The notes under the pieces: generated by a model
Databases searched by the model: none
Told to the model about the DNA's origin: nothing
Seen by the model: only the letters and a program-made list of their open reading frames with translations
Shown here: positions 54,995 to 64,000 of the stretch, piece after piece
Layout of the letters: each line of letters begins with the position of its first letter
Numbering within the stretch: the first letter of the stretch is position 1
Position numbers and translations under genes: made by a program
From: Stenotrophomonas maltophilia R551-3
Lineage (GTDB): Bacteria > Pseudomonadota > Gammaproteobacteria > Xanthomonadales > Xanthomonadaceae
Length of the DNA: 64,000 nucleotides
Reading direction: 5' to 3'
Assembly (NCBI RefSeq): GCF_000020665.1
Contig: NC_011071.1
Location: 920,501-984,500 of the forward strand

Positions 54995-56950
54995 ATGCTG
55001 CAGAAACTCCGCGACAAGACCTCAGGCTGGATCGTCACTGTGATCCTGGGGCTGCTGATGATTCCGTTCCTGTTCGTGATCGACAACAGCTACCTGGGTG
55101 GCGTTGGCGCACAGAACGTGGCCAAGGTTTCCGCGCCTCCGACCTGGTGGCGTTCGGCCCCGTCGTGGTGGCCGGTGCGGATGCTGTGGCAGCACCATGA
55201 GATCAGTGCGCAGGATTTCCGCACCCGCTTCGAACAGGAGCGCATGCGCGAGCGCCAGCAGCAGGGTGAGAACTTCGACCCGCGTGCGTTCGAAAGCAAT
55301 GAAAGCAAGATGGCCGTGCTCGATCAGCTGATCGATGAGCAGGTCGTGCGCCTGGTCGGCGAGCAGGCCGGTGTCGTGATCGGCGATGGCGCGGTGCGTG
55401 AGTACATCACCACCATCCCGGCCTTCCTCGATTCGAACGGCAAGTTCAACGAGAACAACTACCGCCTGGCCCTGGCCGGCGGCAATCCGCCGCGTACCCC
55501 TACCCAGTTCCAGGAACTGGTGCGTGAGAGCCTGCAGCAGTCGGTGATTCCTTCCGGCCTGCAGAACTCCGGCTTCGTCACCCAGGCCGAAACCGAGCGC
55601 CTGCTGAAGCTGCTGGGTGAAACCCGCGACGTGGAGCTGGCCGCGCTGCCGGAAGTGCCGGCCGATACGGCGCCGGTCACCGACGCGCAGATCAAGCAGT
55701 GGTACGACAGCCATGGCAAGGATTTCCGCCAGGCCGAGAGCGTGTCGCTGGAGTACGTCGAGATCAACGGTGGCAACCTGCCGGCGCCGACCGCGGCCGA
55801 CGAAGCCACCCTGCGCAAGCGCTATGAAGACGAAAAGGCGAAGTTCACCTCGCCGGAACAGCGCCAGGCCTCGCACATCCTGCTGACCGGTGACGGTGCC
55901 GAAGCCAAGGCGAACAAGATCGCTGCCGAGGCCAAGGCTGCCGGCGCCGACTTCGCCGCGTTGGCCAAGGCCAACTCGGAAGATCCGGGTTCGAAGGAGC
56001 AGGGCGGTGACCTGGGCTGGGTCGAGCGTGGCGCAATGGTCAAGCCGTTCGAAGACGCCCTGTTCGCCGCCAAGGCGGGTGACGTGATCGGCCCGGTGAA
56101 GACCGACTTCGGTTACCACATCATCAAGGTCGCCGCCGTGCGCGGTGGCGAAGGCAAGTCGTTCGAGGAAGTGCGTGACACGCTCGCCGCAGAGCAGCTG
56201 AAGGCCGACGGCGAGCGCGGCTTCAACGAGCTGGCTGGTCGCCTGGTCGACGCCATCAACAAGAGCCCGAGCGATCTGGCCGCTGCGGCCAAGGAAGTGA
56301 ACCTGCCGCTGCAGACTCTGGGCCCGATCACCCGTGCCACCGCCAGCGGTATTGCCACCGATCCGGCCGTGCTGCGTGCCGCGTTCTCCGACGTGCTGGT
56401 GCAGGACGGCACCGCCAGCGACCCGATCGCTCTGGGGGGCGCCACCAACCACAGTGTGGTTATCCGCGTGGCTGCACACACCCCGGAACAAGCGATGCCA
56501 CTGGACAAGGCCCGCGAGCAGGTAATCGCCGCGATCCGCGCCGACCGCCAGCGCCAGGCCAGCGACAAGGCGGCCGACGCCGTGCTGGCCAAGCTGAAGG
56601 CGGGCGCCACCCTGCAGTCGCTGGCCGCCAGCGAGAAGCTGCAGCTGAGCCCGATGCCGGGCCTGCCGCGCAGCCAGCCGGTGCCGACCCCGGAAATCAA
56701 TCGCGCGATCTTCAGCGCGCCGGTTCCGGCCGAAGGCAAGCCGAGCTACGGCAAGGTTGACGTCAACGGCCACGCGCTGCTGTTCGCAGTGAACAAGGTC
56801 AATCCGGGCGACATCAAGGAAGTGACCGCCGAGCAGCAGAAGCAGCTGAAGGACCAGCTGAGCCAGATCGACGGCATGGCCGCAGCCAAGGCCTACATCG
56901 AGGCGATGCGCAAGAAGTTCGTGATCCAGACCACCGAAGCGAACCTGTAA
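54995..56950 (+). CDS. ppiD: Membrane-anchored periplasmic PPIase/chaperone PpiD
   Basis: A 651-residue protein at the Sec translocon exit that assists folding of exported proteins. The N-terminal anchor is at about 11-31 ([20 protein letters not shown]). SurA-like chaperone segments surround a parvulin domain at about 290-380 ([46 protein letters not shown]). Residues 44-68 ([20 protein letters not shown]) are Trp-rich and unlike the usual PpiD start, hinting at a local frame disturbance or insertion. It closes the protein quality-control locus. Confidence 0.93.
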   Translation: MLQKLRDKTSGWIVTVILGLLMIPFLFVIDNSYLGGVGAQNVAKVSAPPTWWRSAPSWWPVRMLWQHHEISAQDFRTRFEQERMRERQQQGENFDPRAFESNESKMAVLDQLIDEQVVRLVGEQAGVVIGDGAVREYITTIPAFLDSNGKFNENNYRLALAGGNPPRTPTQFQELVRESLQQSVIPSGLQNSGFVTQAETERLLKLLGETRDVELAALPEVPADTAPVTDAQIKQWYDSHGKDFRQAESVSLEYVEINGGNLPAPTAADEATLRKRYEDEKAKFTSPEQRQASHILLTGDGAEAKANKIAAEAKAAGADFAALAKANSEDPGSKEQGGDLGWVERGAMVKPFEDALFAAKAGDVIGPVKTDFGYHIIKVAAVRGGEGKSFEEVRDTLAAEQLKADGERGFNELAGRLVDAINKSPSDLAAAAKEVNLPLQTLGPITRATASGIATDPAVLRAAFSDVLVQDGTASDPIALGGATNHSVVIRVAAHTPEQAMPLDKAREQVIAAIRADRQRQASDKAADAVLAKLKAGATLQSLAASEKLQLSPMPGLPRSQPVPTPEINRAIFSAPVPAEGKPSYGKVDVNGHALLFAVNKVNPGDIKEVTAEQQKQLKDQLSQIDGMAAAKAYIEAMRKKFVIQTTEANL

Positions 56951-56974
56951 GCCTCATCGGTTTGCAGGAACGAG

Positions 56975-57003
56975 AAAGGCCCGGCATTGCCGGGCCTTTT
57001 TTT
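56975..57003 (+). terminator. ppiD terminator
   Basis: Stem AAAGGCCCGGC/GCCGGGCCTTT with loop ATT and further T residues. Confidence 0.9.
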
Positions 57004-57017
57004 GTTGGTGTGGGTGC

Positions 57018-57138
57018 GTAGAGTCGAGCTTGCTCGACTGCACATGTGGAGGCAGAGTCGAGCAAGCTCGACTCTACGAGAAGCATGTCGAAGCAGCCGC
57101 AACGCGCAAGAAAAAGCCGAGCGTGGGCTCGGCTCTAC
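57018..57138. repeat. Cluster of three SMAG palindromes
   Basis: GTAGAGTCGAGCTTGCTCGA.. at 57018-57041, its inverted partner at 57054-57077, and an inverted GCCGAG-type copy at 57115-57138, between convergent ppiD and mltD. Confidence 0.85.
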
Positions 57139-57159
57139 AGGGAGTGCTTGGCTGGCGCG

Positions 57160-58359
57160 TCAGTCTTCGACGCGCAGTACCGCGCCCGGCTTCAGCACGC
57201 TGCTGCCGCTCAGGCCGTTCAGCGACAGCAGGGCCTTGACCGGCATGCCGTAGCGGCGGGCGATGGTCCAGGCCGACTCGCCATTCCGCACGGTGTGGCG
57301 ACGGCTGCGCGGACGGTCGGCGATGGCCGCGACGGTCTTGGCCACCTGCGGTGTCGGCGCGGCTGCGGCGACCGGCGCGGCGCTGGCGACCAGCGCGGTG
57401 GCAGTCTCTGCCACTGTCGCATTGGCGGCCGAGACCGGCGCCAGCACGCGGGTGGTGCCGGAGGCGCGGCCACCGCCTGCCAGGGCGGGATTGAGGCGGG
57501 CGATCCTGGCCGGGTCCAGGGCACGCTGTGAGGCCCACTGCTGCACGCTGGTGCCGGCCGGCAGGGTGTGGTCCTTCAGTACCGGCACGGTGCGGTCCAG
57601 CGAGGCCATCACGCGGGGCTGGTCTTCCACGTCTTCCAGCACGCAGGCCAGGGCATGCAGCTTCTCGACGTAGGCATAGGTGACCGGCGACAGGCCGGGC
57701 AGCGCCGATGGCTTGGCGTTCTGCGCATTCATGCCAGCCTTGCGCAGCGACTGCAGCACGCGGTACTCGCCGGCGTTATAGGCCATGGTGGCCAGGCGCC
57801 AGTCGCCACCGAACATGCCGTGCAGGGTCTTGAGGTAACGCACCGCGGCCTGGGTCGAATCGACCGCCGAGAGGCGGCCGTCATAGCCGTTGGCCATCGG
57901 CACGCGATGGTTGCGTGCGGTGGTGGCGATGAACTGCCACAGGCCGGTCGGGCCGCTGCCGTTGCGGGCATTGGGCCGGTAGCCGCTTTCCACGAAGGGA
58001 ATCAGGGCGAATTCGGTGGGCAGGTTGGCCTTGCGCAGTTCTTCAACCACGTAACCGAACAGCACCAGTGCGTCGTCATCCTGGTTGGCCAGGCGGGAAG
58101 GCGCGTGGGCGAACTGCTTCTGCCAGCGCGGGCTGGTGGCCTCGGCATCGCAGCTGGGCTCGGCCAGGCCATCGCGGAAGCTGGTGAAGATCTCCTGGCC
58201 ATTGCGCACCGAGGGCGCAGGCAGCGCGGACGGATCCAGCGGCAGCGCCGCAGCGGCGGTCAGGTTCTGGCTGATGCCGGCGCCCAGCGACTGCGCGCCC
58301 GCGGTTCCGGCCAACCCCAGGACAAGCCCCAGGGCCAGCGGCAGACTTCGGCGCATCAT
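57160..58359 (-). CDS. mltD: Membrane-bound lytic murein transglycosylase D-like protein
   Basis: Cleaves peptidoglycan glycan strands with formation of 1,6-anhydro-MurNAc. The product has 399 residues; signal peptide to about AGA|QSL. The SLT domain has the catalytic Glu124 in [17 protein letters not shown], then [15 protein letters not shown] and [11 protein letters not shown] Thr/Ala-rich linker leads to one C-terminal LysM domain ([20 protein letters not shown]); E. coli MltD has two. No lipobox is evident. Its start overlaps the gloB stop by 4 bp (ATGA), so it is translationally coupled to gloB. Confidence 0.9.
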   Translation of the reverse strand: MMRRSLPLALGLVLGLAGTAGAQSLGAGISQNLTAAAALPLDPSALPAPSVRNGQEIFTSFRDGLAEPSCDAEATSPRWQKQFAHAPSRLANQDDDALVLFGYVVEELRKANLPTEFALIPFVESGYRPNARNGSGPTGLWQFIATTARNHRVPMANGYDGRLSAVDSTQAAVRYLKTLHGMFGGDWRLATMAYNAGEYRVLQSLRKAGMNAQNAKPSALPGLSPVTYAYVEKLHALACVLEDVEDQPRVMASLDRTVPVLKDHTLPAGTSVQQWASQRALDPARIARLNPALAGGGRASGTTRVLAPVSAANATVAETATALVASAAPVAAAAPTPQVAKTVAAIADRPRSRRHTVRNGESAWTIARRYGMPVKALLSLNGLSGSSVLKPGAVLRVED

Positions 58360-59120
58360 GCGCGGAAGCCGTCTTTCCAATGCCGGAGACCGGCCATCAC
58401 GTCGACGTCGTCAACGACGTCACGGCCCAGGTGTGCCGACACCGACGCACGGATCGGCGCCGTGTGCACACGCAGGAAGGGATTGCAGTCGAATTCGTTG
58501 GCCAGGGTTACCGGCAGGGTGGAACGGTCATCGCGGCGCATGGCCAAAGCCTCCTCTTGGCGCTGCCACAGGGCAGCGTTGGCGGGGTCGACATGCCGCG
58601 CGAAGACGGCATTTGACACGGTGTACTCATGAGCGCAACACAGCAGCAGTTGCGCGGGCAGGGCACCCAGCTTCAGCATCGATGCCAGCAGCTGGGACGG
58701 CGTACCTTCGAACAGGCGTCCACAGCCCAGGCTGAACAACGAATCTCCGCTGAAAAGGTGTTCAGCAGTGTGAAACGCGATGTGGCTGCGGGTATGCCCG
58801 GGCACGGATAGTACGTGGAACATCCGGCCCAGTGCCTGAACGCGTTCACCTTCGCCCACCCGTTCGGTCGCCGTCGGGATGCGCTCCTCGACCGGCGCGA
58901 TCACCCGCACGCCGGGAAAACGCGCCTGCAGTGCGGGCACGCCGCCAATGTGGTCATCGTGGTGGTGGGTGAGCAGAATGCTGTCCACGCGCAGGCCCTG
59001 GTCGGCCAGCGCGAGCACCGGCGCGGCGTCGCCGGGATCGACGACCACGGCCGCACCATCGTCGTCGATTAGCATCCAGATGTAGTTGTCCGCAAATGCG
59101 GTCAGGGCAGTCAGTCGCAT
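58356..59120 (-). CDS. gloB: Hydroxyacylglutathione hydrolase (glyoxalase II)
   Basis: Second glyoxalase step: hydrolyses S-lactoylglutathione to lactate and glutathione. The product has 254 residues from [17 protein letters not shown]. The binuclear metal site is THHHDDH (51-57), with further ligands in [26 protein letters not shown] and CCAHEYT. The start codon has no ribosome site and lies 11 bp from the start of the divergent methyltransferase gene. A possible promoter, TTGACG-N18-CATGGT (59153-59158, 59129-59134, minus), would give a nearly leaderless mRNA. Confidence 0.94.
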   Translation of the reverse strand: MRLTALTAFADNYIWMLIDDDGAAVVVDPGDAAPVLALADQGLRVDSILLTHHHDDHIGGVPALQARFPGVRVIAPVEERIPTATERVGEGERVQALGRMFHVLSVPGHTRSHIAFHTAEHLFSGDSLFSLGCGRLFEGTPSQLLASMLKLGALPAQLLLCCAHEYTVSNAVFARHVDPANAALWQRQEEALAMRRDDRSTLPVTLANEFDCNPFLRVHTAPIRASVSAHLGRDVVDDVDVMAGLRHWKDGFRA

Positions 59121-59131
59121 AGAATTGGACC

Positions 59132-59776
59132 ATGCCCGCGCTGCAGAGCACCCGTCAAGCGAGCCAGGCCCCGTGGTTCGACAGCGAACCGGCGGTGGCA
59201 TTGCGCGTGCTGGAGCGGCAGTTGCTGCTGCCGCAGCTGTCGGTGCTGCCGACGCAGCCGTGGCTGTGGATCGCACCAAGTGCGGCCTGGCTGGACGATG
59301 CGCAGCTGGGCGGACGCGGGCTGCGCCTGTTCCGGCAGGGGCAGGGCTATGCCGGCGATACCCGTTGCGCCCTGCCATTGCCGCTGGCCAATGAGAGCGT
59401 CAACGCCATCGTCCTGCAGCATGTGGTCGCCGCCGATGCCGACCAGCTGCTGGATGAGTGCGAACGCGTGTTGATGCCGGGCGGCCACCTGTGGCTGAGC
59501 AGCCTCAATCCGTTCAGCCCGTACCGCACGCGCTGGCGCCAGCATGGGCTGGTGGTGCGCACGCCGCAGCGGATCCGTCTGCTGCTCGGCCGCCATGGCC
59601 TGGAGTGCGAGGATATGCGCTACCTCGGCCCGCTCTGGCAGGGCGGCGGCAGCCGTCGTCCCGGCGGCTGGGCGCCGCTGCGCGCGGCCTGCCTGTTCCA
59701 TGCCGAAAAACGCACGCTGGCCCTGCCTGGGCCGAAACCGCTGCCGGTGCGCTGGCACGGCACTGTTGCTACCTGA
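59132..59776 (+). CDS. SAM-dependent methyltransferase-like protein (YafS-like)
   Basis: A 214-residue protein in the place of E. coli yafS, between gloB and rnhA. The class I methyltransferase fold is suggested by [45 protein letters not shown], the motif after the SAM site, while the classic glycine-rich SAM loop is poorly kept ([11 protein letters not shown]). Function unknown. A TAGAAT -10 at 59120-59125 would start transcription at or beside the ATG, so the mRNA may be leaderless. Confidence 0.82.
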   Translation: MPALQSTRQASQAPWFDSEPAVALRVLERQLLLPQLSVLPTQPWLWIAPSAAWLDDAQLGGRGLRLFRQGQGYAGDTRCALPLPLANESVNAIVLQHVVAADADQLLDECERVLMPGGHLWLSSLNPFSPYRTRWRQHGLVVRTPQRIRLLLGRHGLECEDMRYLGPLWQGGGSRRPGGWAPLRAACLFHAEKRTLALPGPKPLPVRWHGTVAT

Positions 59777-59789
59777 TTCTGGAGTTGTA

Positions 59790-60242
59790 TTGAAAACCAT
59801 TGAAATCCATACCGACGGATCCTGTCTCGGCAATCCCGGTCCGGGCGGCTGGGCCGCGTTGCTGCGCTACAAGGGCCATGAGCGAGAGCTCAGCGGTGGC
59901 GAAGCACACACCACCAACAACCGGATGGAGCTGATGGCGGCCATTTCCGGCCTGGAAACGCTGACCGAGCCGTGCGACATCGTGCTCTACACCGATTCGC
60001 AGTACGTGCGGCAGGGCCTGACCCAGTGGATGCCCGGCTGGATCCGCAAGAACTGGAAGACCGCCGGCGGCGATCCGGTGAAGAACCGCGAGCTGTGGGA
60101 GCGCCTGCACGCGGCCACGCTGCGCCACCAGATCGACTGGCGCTGGGTGAAGGGCCACTCCGGCGACCCGGACAACGAGCGGGTCGATACCCTGGCCCGC
60201 AACGCGGCGATCCAGATCCGCGACTCCAGCCCGGTAAACTGA
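59790..60242 (+). CDS. rnhA: Ribonuclease HI
   Basis: Degrades the RNA strand of RNA-DNA hybrids. The product has 150 residues from a TTG start with GGAG 5 bp upstream. Catalytic carboxylates: Asp9 ([15 protein letters not shown]), Glu in NNRMELMAA, Asp in LYTDSQYV, and the last in [22 protein letters not shown] carries the conserved His loop. The frame is open further upstream but without homology. It starts 13 bp after the methyltransferase stop and 4 bp separate it from dnaQ. Confidence 0.96.
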   Translation: MKTIEIHTDGSCLGNPGPGGWAALLRYKGHERELSGGEAHTTNNRMELMAAISGLETLTEPCDIVLYTDSQYVRQGLTQWMPGWIRKNWKTAGGDPVKNRELWERLHAATLRHQIDWRWVKGHSGDPDNERVDTLARNAAIQIRDSSPVN

Positions 60243-60246
60243 GCCC

Positions 60247-60978
60247 ATGCGTCAGATCATCCTTGATACCGAAACCACCGGCCTGGAGTGGAAGAAGGGC
60301 AACCGCATCGTCGAAATCGGCTGCGTGGAGCTGTTCAAGCGCCGACCGACCGGCAACAACTACCACCAGTACATCAAGCCGGACTGCGAGTTTGAACAGG
60401 GCGCGCAGGAAGTCACCGGCCTGACCCTGGAGTTCCTCGATGACAAGCCGGACTTCGCGCAGATCGCCGACGAGTTCCTGGCGTTCATCGATGGCGCCGA
60501 ACTGATCATTCACAACGCGGCGTTCGACTTGGGCTTCCTCGACAATGAGCTTTCGTTGCTGGGGCCGCAGTACGGGAAGATCACCGACCGCTGCACGGTG
60601 ATCGATACCCTGGTGATGGCGCGCGAGCGCTTCCCGGGCCAGCGCAACTCGCTGGATGCGCTGTGCAGGCGGCTGGGCGTGGACAATTCGCACCGCGCAC
60701 TGCACGGCGGCCTGCTCGATGCCCAGATCCTGGGCGACGTCTACATCGCCCTGACCTCGGGCCAGGAAGAGATCGGTTTCGGGTTGGGCGATGACGAGGC
60801 AGGCGCTGCCGGTGCGGCATTGCAGGCTTTCGATACCAGCAAGCTGCTGCCGCGCCCGCGCGTGGTGGCTACGCCGTCGGAACTGGAAGCGCACACCGCA
60901 CGCCTGGAACGGCTGCGCAAGAAGGCCGGCCACGCGCTGTGGGATGGCCCGAAGGTGGAAGAGCCTGCCAGCGCGTAA
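60247..60978 (+). CDS. dnaQ: DNA polymerase III epsilon subunit (proofreading exonuclease)
   Basis: A 243-residue 3'-5' exonuclease of the replicase core. DEDDh motifs: Exo I ILDTETTGLEW (Asp7, Glu9), Exo II HNAAFDLGFLD and Exo III HRALHGGLLDAQIL. The C-terminal part includes the polymerase-binding tail. It is codirectional with rnhA, 4 bp apart (in E. coli the two diverge), so here they form an operon with the methyltransferase gene. Confidence 0.97.
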   Translation: MRQIILDTETTGLEWKKGNRIVEIGCVELFKRRPTGNNYHQYIKPDCEFEQGAQEVTGLTLEFLDDKPDFAQIADEFLAFIDGAELIIHNAAFDLGFLDNELSLLGPQYGKITDRCTVIDTLVMARERFPGQRNSLDALCRRLGVDNSHRALHGGLLDAQILGDVYIALTSGQEEIGFGLGDDEAGAAGAALQAFDTSKLLPRPRVVATPSELEAHTARLERLRKKAGHALWDGPKVEEPASA

Positions 60979-60991
60979 TGCCTGGGGTGGG

Positions 60992-61044
60992 GTAGTGCCG
61001 GCCGCTGGCCGGCAGCGTCGCATCCACGCATGGCGTGGATCTAC
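60992..61044. repeat. Two SMAG palindromes of different subtype
   Basis: GTAGTGCCGGCCGCTGGCCG.. at 60992-61016 and an inverted GTAGATCCACGC-type copy at 61020-61044, between convergent dnaQ and the PP2C gene. Confidence 0.82.
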
Positions 61045-61047
61045 CGG

Positions 61048-61752
61048 TTAGTGGCAGCGCACCAGGATCACGCTGATGTTGTCGCGGCCACCACCATCGA
61101 GCGCGGCCGCGACCAGCGTATCCACGCATTCCTGCGCGCTGGCGTCGTCGAAGGCGAGGGTGCGCGCGATGCCGCGGTCGTCCACTTCCTCGGTCAGGCC
61201 GTCACTGCACAGCAGCAGCTGCATGCCCGGGCGCAGTTCGCCGCTGGTGGTGGCCACGTTCAGATGCGCCGGATCGGTCACGCCCAGTGCCTGGGTGACC
61301 ACGTTGCGATGCGGATGCGCGCGTGCCTGTTCGGCCGTCAGGTTGCCCTGGGCGACCAGTTCCTGCACCACGCTGTGGTCCTGGCTGAGCTGGGCCAGCT
61401 GGCCGTCGCGCCACAGGTAGGCACGGCTGTCGCCGACCCACGCTACTTCATAGCGGTTGCCGTGCACGCGTGCGGCGACCACGGTGGTGCCCATCGGCAG
61501 GGTGTCGTTGCGGCGGCGCGAGGCGCGGATGATTTCTTCATCGGCTGTACGGATGGCCTGCGCCAGCGGTGCCCCACGGCGGATCTCGCGCACGATGGTT
61601 TCGCGCGCCAGCGCGCTGGCGACCTCGCCGCAGGCGTGCCCGCCCATGCCATCGGCCACCAGCCAAAGGCCGAGCTCGCTGTCACCGTAGTAGGTGTCCT
61701 CGTTGAGCTCGCGGCGCATGCCGGGATGGGTGAGATGTCCGAATTCGATCAT
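61048..61752 (-). CDS. PP2C-family serine/threonine phosphatase (Stp-like)
   Basis: A 234-residue metal-dependent protein phosphatase starting MIEFGHLTHPGMRRELNED. The PP2C metal motifs are NEDTYY, LVADGMGGHACGEVAS, WVGDSRAYL, CSDGLTEEVDD and GGGRDNISVILV, in the usual order and length. Such enzymes reverse Hanks-type kinase signalling; no kinase or FHA gene is adjacent. No clear ribosome site is seen; TTG at 61761 is an alternative start. It diverges from the tRNA-Ser promoter. Confidence 0.92.
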   Translation of the reverse strand: MIEFGHLTHPGMRRELNEDTYYGDSELGLWLVADGMGGHACGEVASALARETIVREIRRGAPLAQAIRTADEEIIRASRRRNDTLPMGTTVVAARVHGNRYEVAWVGDSRAYLWRDGQLAQLSQDHSVVQELVAQGNLTAEQARAHPHRNVVTQALGVTDPAHLNVATTSGELRPGMQLLLCSDGLTEEVDDRGIARTLAFDDASAQECVDTLVAAALDGGGRDNISVILVRCH

Positions 61753-61861
61753 GGTGGGCAACGGGCGCGGTATTGCGGGGGGAGACAGGCATCATCGGGT
61801 GGCGGCCGGGATCCGGCAAGGCATGCGCCCGCGAAATTTTCATCGGGTTGGCCGCAATGAC

Positions 61862-61890
61862 TTGTCGTCGGCCTCACTTCCTCGTATGAT
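61862..61890 (+). promoter_or_regulatory. Promoter of tRNA-Ser
   Basis: TTGTCG (61862-61867), 17 bp, TATGAT (61885-61890), then the GC-rich discriminator GCGCGTCCCC. Confidence 0.65.
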
Positions 61891-61919
61891 GCGCGTCCCC
61901 GGTCCGCCGGGGACCACCC

Positions 61920-62010
61920 GGAGAGGTGGCAGAGTGGTTGAATGTACCTGACTCGAAATCAGGCAGGCGTTTATAGCGCCTCGGGGGTTCGAATCCCCCC
62001 CTCTCCGCCA
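61920..62010 (+). tRNA. tRNA-Ser (CGA)
   Basis: Class II tRNA, 91 nt: acceptor GGAGAGG/CCTCTCC, anticodon CGA in loop CTCGAAA, long variable arm, encoded CCA. Confidence 0.97.
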
Positions 62011-62054
62011 GATATAGAAAAAGGGCTGCCGAAAGGCAGCCCTTTTTCTATATC
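62011..62054 (+). terminator. tRNA-Ser terminator, 20-bp perfect stem
   Basis: GATATAGAAAAAGGGCTGCC, loop GAAA, and the exact complement; starts at the base after CCA. Its right arm recurs in each unit of the tandem array that follows. Confidence 0.92.
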
Positions 62055-63331
62055 TGGCGCGGGACGCGACGCGCTCTGCGCGCCGCCCCACACGTTGCTG
62101 CGCAACCTGTGGGCCCCTCCCTTTGCCGGCCTCTCCCCGCCCCTGTCGGGGCAGCCCCTCAACAGAGGGGCTTGTTGCTCCAGATGGTTCCGTGCGTGGT
62201 CGATGGGGCATTGATGACTTCCTTGTCTCTGCAGGAACAGAAGAGGGCTGCCGAAAGGCAGCCCTTTTTCTATATCTGGCGCGGGACGCGCCGCGCTTTG
62301 CGCGCCGCCCCACACGTTGCTGCGCAACCTGTGGGCCCCTCCCTTTGCCGGCCTCTCCCCGCCCCTGTCGGGGCAGCCCCTCAACAGAGGGGCTTGTTGC
62401 TCCAGATGGTTCCGTGCGTGGTCGATGGGGCATTGATGACTTCCTTGTCTCTGCAGGAACAGAAGAGGGCTGCCGAAAGGCAGCCCTTTTTCTATATCTG
62501 GCGCGGGACGCGACGCGCTCTGCGCGCCGCCCCACACGTTGCTGCGCAACCTGTGGGCCCCTCCCTTTGCCGGCCTCTCCCCGCCCCTGTCGGGGCAGCC
62601 CCTCAACAGAGGGGCTTGTTGCTCCAGATGGTTCCGTGCGTGGTCGATGGGGCATTGATGACTTCCTTGTCTCTGCAGGAACAGAAGAGGGCTGCCGAAA
62701 GGCAGCCCTTTTTCTATATCTGGCGCGGGACGCGCCGCGCTTTGCGCGCCGCCCCACACGTTGCTGCGCAACCTGTGGGCCCCTCCCTTTGCCGGCCTCT
62801 CCCCGCCCCTGTCGGGGCAGCCCCTCAACAGAGGGGCTTGTTGCTCCAGATGGTTCCGTGCGTGGCGGATGGGGCATTGATGACTTCCTTGTCTCTGCAG
62901 GAACAGAAGAGGGCTGCCGAAAGGCAGCCCTTTTTCTATATCTGGCGCGGGACGCAACGCGCTCTGCGCGTCGCCCCACATGTTGCTGCGCAACCTGCGG
63001 GCCCCTCCCTTTGCCTGCCTCTCCCCGCCCTGTCGGGGCAGCCCCTCAACAGAGAGGCTTGTTGCTCCAGATGGTTCCGTGCGTGGTCGATGGGGCATTG
63101 ATGACTTCCTTGTCTCTGCAGGAACAGAAGAGGGCTGCCTTTCGGCAGCCCTTTTTCTATATCTGGTGCGGGACGCGACGTGCTCTGCGCGCCGCCCCAC
63201 ACGTTGCTGCGCAACCTTTGGGCCTCTCCCTTTGCCGGCCTCTCCCCGCCCCTGTCGGGGCAGCCCCTCAACAGAGGGGCTTGTTGCTCCAGATGGTTCC
63301 GTGCGTGGTGGATGGGGCATTGATGACTTCT
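62035..63331. repeat. Tandem array: about six copies of a 222-bp unit
   Basis: The hairpin loop recurs at 62031, 62253, 62475, 62697, 62919 and 63140, a period of 222 bp (221 once, from one lost C). Each unit has the terminator-like hairpin GGGCTGCC..GGCAGCCC with T-run, GCGGGACGCGACGCGCTCTG or a variant, a CCCCTCAACAGAGGGG stem and a TTGATGACTTCCTTGTCTCT end. Units 1 and 3 share one variant form and 2 and 4 another; 5 and 6 are more diverged. Because 222 is divisible by three, long open frames run through both strands, but they look non-coding. Confidence 0.92.
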
Positions 63332-63333
63332 GC

Positions 63334-64000
63334 TCAGAACCTGTAGCCCAGCCCCAGCTGTACGCCGTTCTGGGACTGCCCGTCACGACGCTCGCCCACG
63401 TAGTCGACCATGATCGACAGCCGCTCGCTGGCACGACTGGTCACGCCCAGGTTCCAGGCCAGCACCTGTTCGCCCACCACCTGGCTGCTGCTGCCGAACA
63501 ACAGGTCCGGGGCGGCAGCAAAGGAGGTGCTGTAGCGGGCCTGGGTATCGCCCAGTTCCTTCTGCCAGACCACGCGGGCACGCGGGGTGATGCGCTCGCC
63601 GCTGTTGCCTTCGAACGTCTTGAACAACTGCAGGCCGGCACCTACGCGGATGCTCTCCAGGCTGCCACTGCGGCCGACCAGTGCGGCCGCGTCCTGGCCC
63701 TCGTTGAAGCGCGTGGCTGAGGTGCGGGTGTAGTCGATCACTGGCAGCAGCGGCTGGATCACCAGACCCTTGCCCGTGGTGAAGGAGAACGCGTGCTCCA
63801 CGCGTGCGGTGATCGCATCGTTGTTGTATTTCGCGCGCAGGGGAGCCTGCAGGCCGTCGATGCCATCGATGCTGCGGCGGGTGTCGTGGCGAAGATCGGT
63901 GTAGCGGACGGCAGCGGACAGGTAGCCGCGCGAGTAGAGCGCATCCACGTAGCCGCCAATATCCAGTGCACGGACATCGCCAGTGAAGCCTGCGCCACCG
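63334..64000 (-). CDS. Autotransporter beta-barrel domain, C-terminal part
   Basis: The last 222 codons of a gene that enters from the right edge. The visible part is the translocator barrel of a type V secretion autotransporter: amphipathic strands such as ARVEHAFSFTTGKGLVIQPLLPVIDYTRTSA, RITPRARVVWQKELGD and a C-terminus QLGLGYRF ending in Phe, the BAM recognition signal. The passenger domain lies outside the window, so its function cannot be told. The stop codon is 2 bp from the end of the tandem array, so any 3' UTR runs straight into the repeats. Confidence 0.85.
   Translation of the reverse strand, partial: GGAGFTGDVRALDIGGYVDALYSRGYLSAAVRYTDLRHDTRRSIDGIDGLQAPLRAKYNNDAITARVEHAFSFTTGKGLVIQPLLPVIDYTRTSATRFNEGQDAAALVGRSGSLESIRVGAGLQLFKTFEGNSGERITPRARVVWQKELGDTQARYSTSFAAAPDLLFGSSSQVVGEQVLAWNLGVTSRASERLSIMVDYVGERRDGQSQNGVQLGLGYRF

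Noticed and set aside
62011..63333. CRISPR array
   Set aside because: The units are 222-bp direct tandem copies without short repeats alternating with unique spacers, and no cas gene is near.
61920..63333. Prophage or genomic island inserted at tRNA-Ser
   Set aside because: No integrase, no repeated tRNA 3' end as attachment site, and composition similar to the flanks.

Overview
The window reads as chromosomal core DNA of a Stenotrophomonas species (S. maltophilia complex or a close relative). The grounds are very high G+C with strong third-position G/C, Xanthomonadaceae-type gene products (tandem large TonB receptors, TorF-family OMP, S46 dipeptidyl peptidase, NAD-type isocitrate dehydrogenase of the short 334-residue kind), and at least 28 short palindromes starting with GTAG that match the SMAG repeat family described from S. 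maltophilia. No prophage, plasmid, CRISPR array, transposase or rRNA is visible.

Layout. 1-3173: truncated fadH, a YczE-type membrane protein and an MDR oxidoreductase, all leftward. 3531-6602: OmpA-family porin, then an RsuA-type pseudouridine synthase flanked by two small exported proteins that share a motif. 6702-9994: kbl and tdh (threonine to glycine), separated by an opposing TorF-family OMP. 10302-18900: S46 peptidase, a histidine phosphatase and the folC-dedD-cvpA-purF series, ending with a DUF455 protein. 18968-24564: orphan DUF2235 hydrolase diverging from an M72-type metalloprotease, lpxH, and a coupled PAP2/glycosyltransferase pair. 24709-30893: two paralogous TonB receptors. 31188-37290: phosphate block phoB-phoR-ppk1-ppx with a Pho box in front of phoB. 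37407-45547: BepA-like protease, glutaredoxin/AhpD-like pair, icd, isochorismatase-like hydrolase, LysR regulator, TauE exporter, flavin reductase and BI-1 protein.

45728-47416 holds tRNAs Pro, Arg, His, Lys, Lys and Leu plus a small lipoprotein. 47606-56950 is the protein quality-control locus tig-clpP-clpX-lon-hupB-ppiD, interrupted between hupB and ppiD by tRNA-Val and four identical tRNA-Asp genes. 57160-60978 is the mltD-gloB / methyltransferase-rnhA-dnaQ locus, similar in content to E. coli. A PP2C phosphatase and tRNA-Ser(CGA) follow.

The strongest unexplained structure is at 62011-63333: about six tandem copies of a 222-bp unit, each with a terminator-type hairpin, filling the space between tRNA-Ser and the 3' end of an autotransporter gene that runs off the right edge. 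Other points worth attention are a 102-bp imperfect giant hairpin (32850-32951), a mirrored promoter in front of icd, a possible sigma-32 promoter inside the clpX terminator in front of lon, divergent genes whose start codons are 11 bp apart (gloB/methyltransferase), and a SMAG palindrome that forms the coding tail of a membrane protein.
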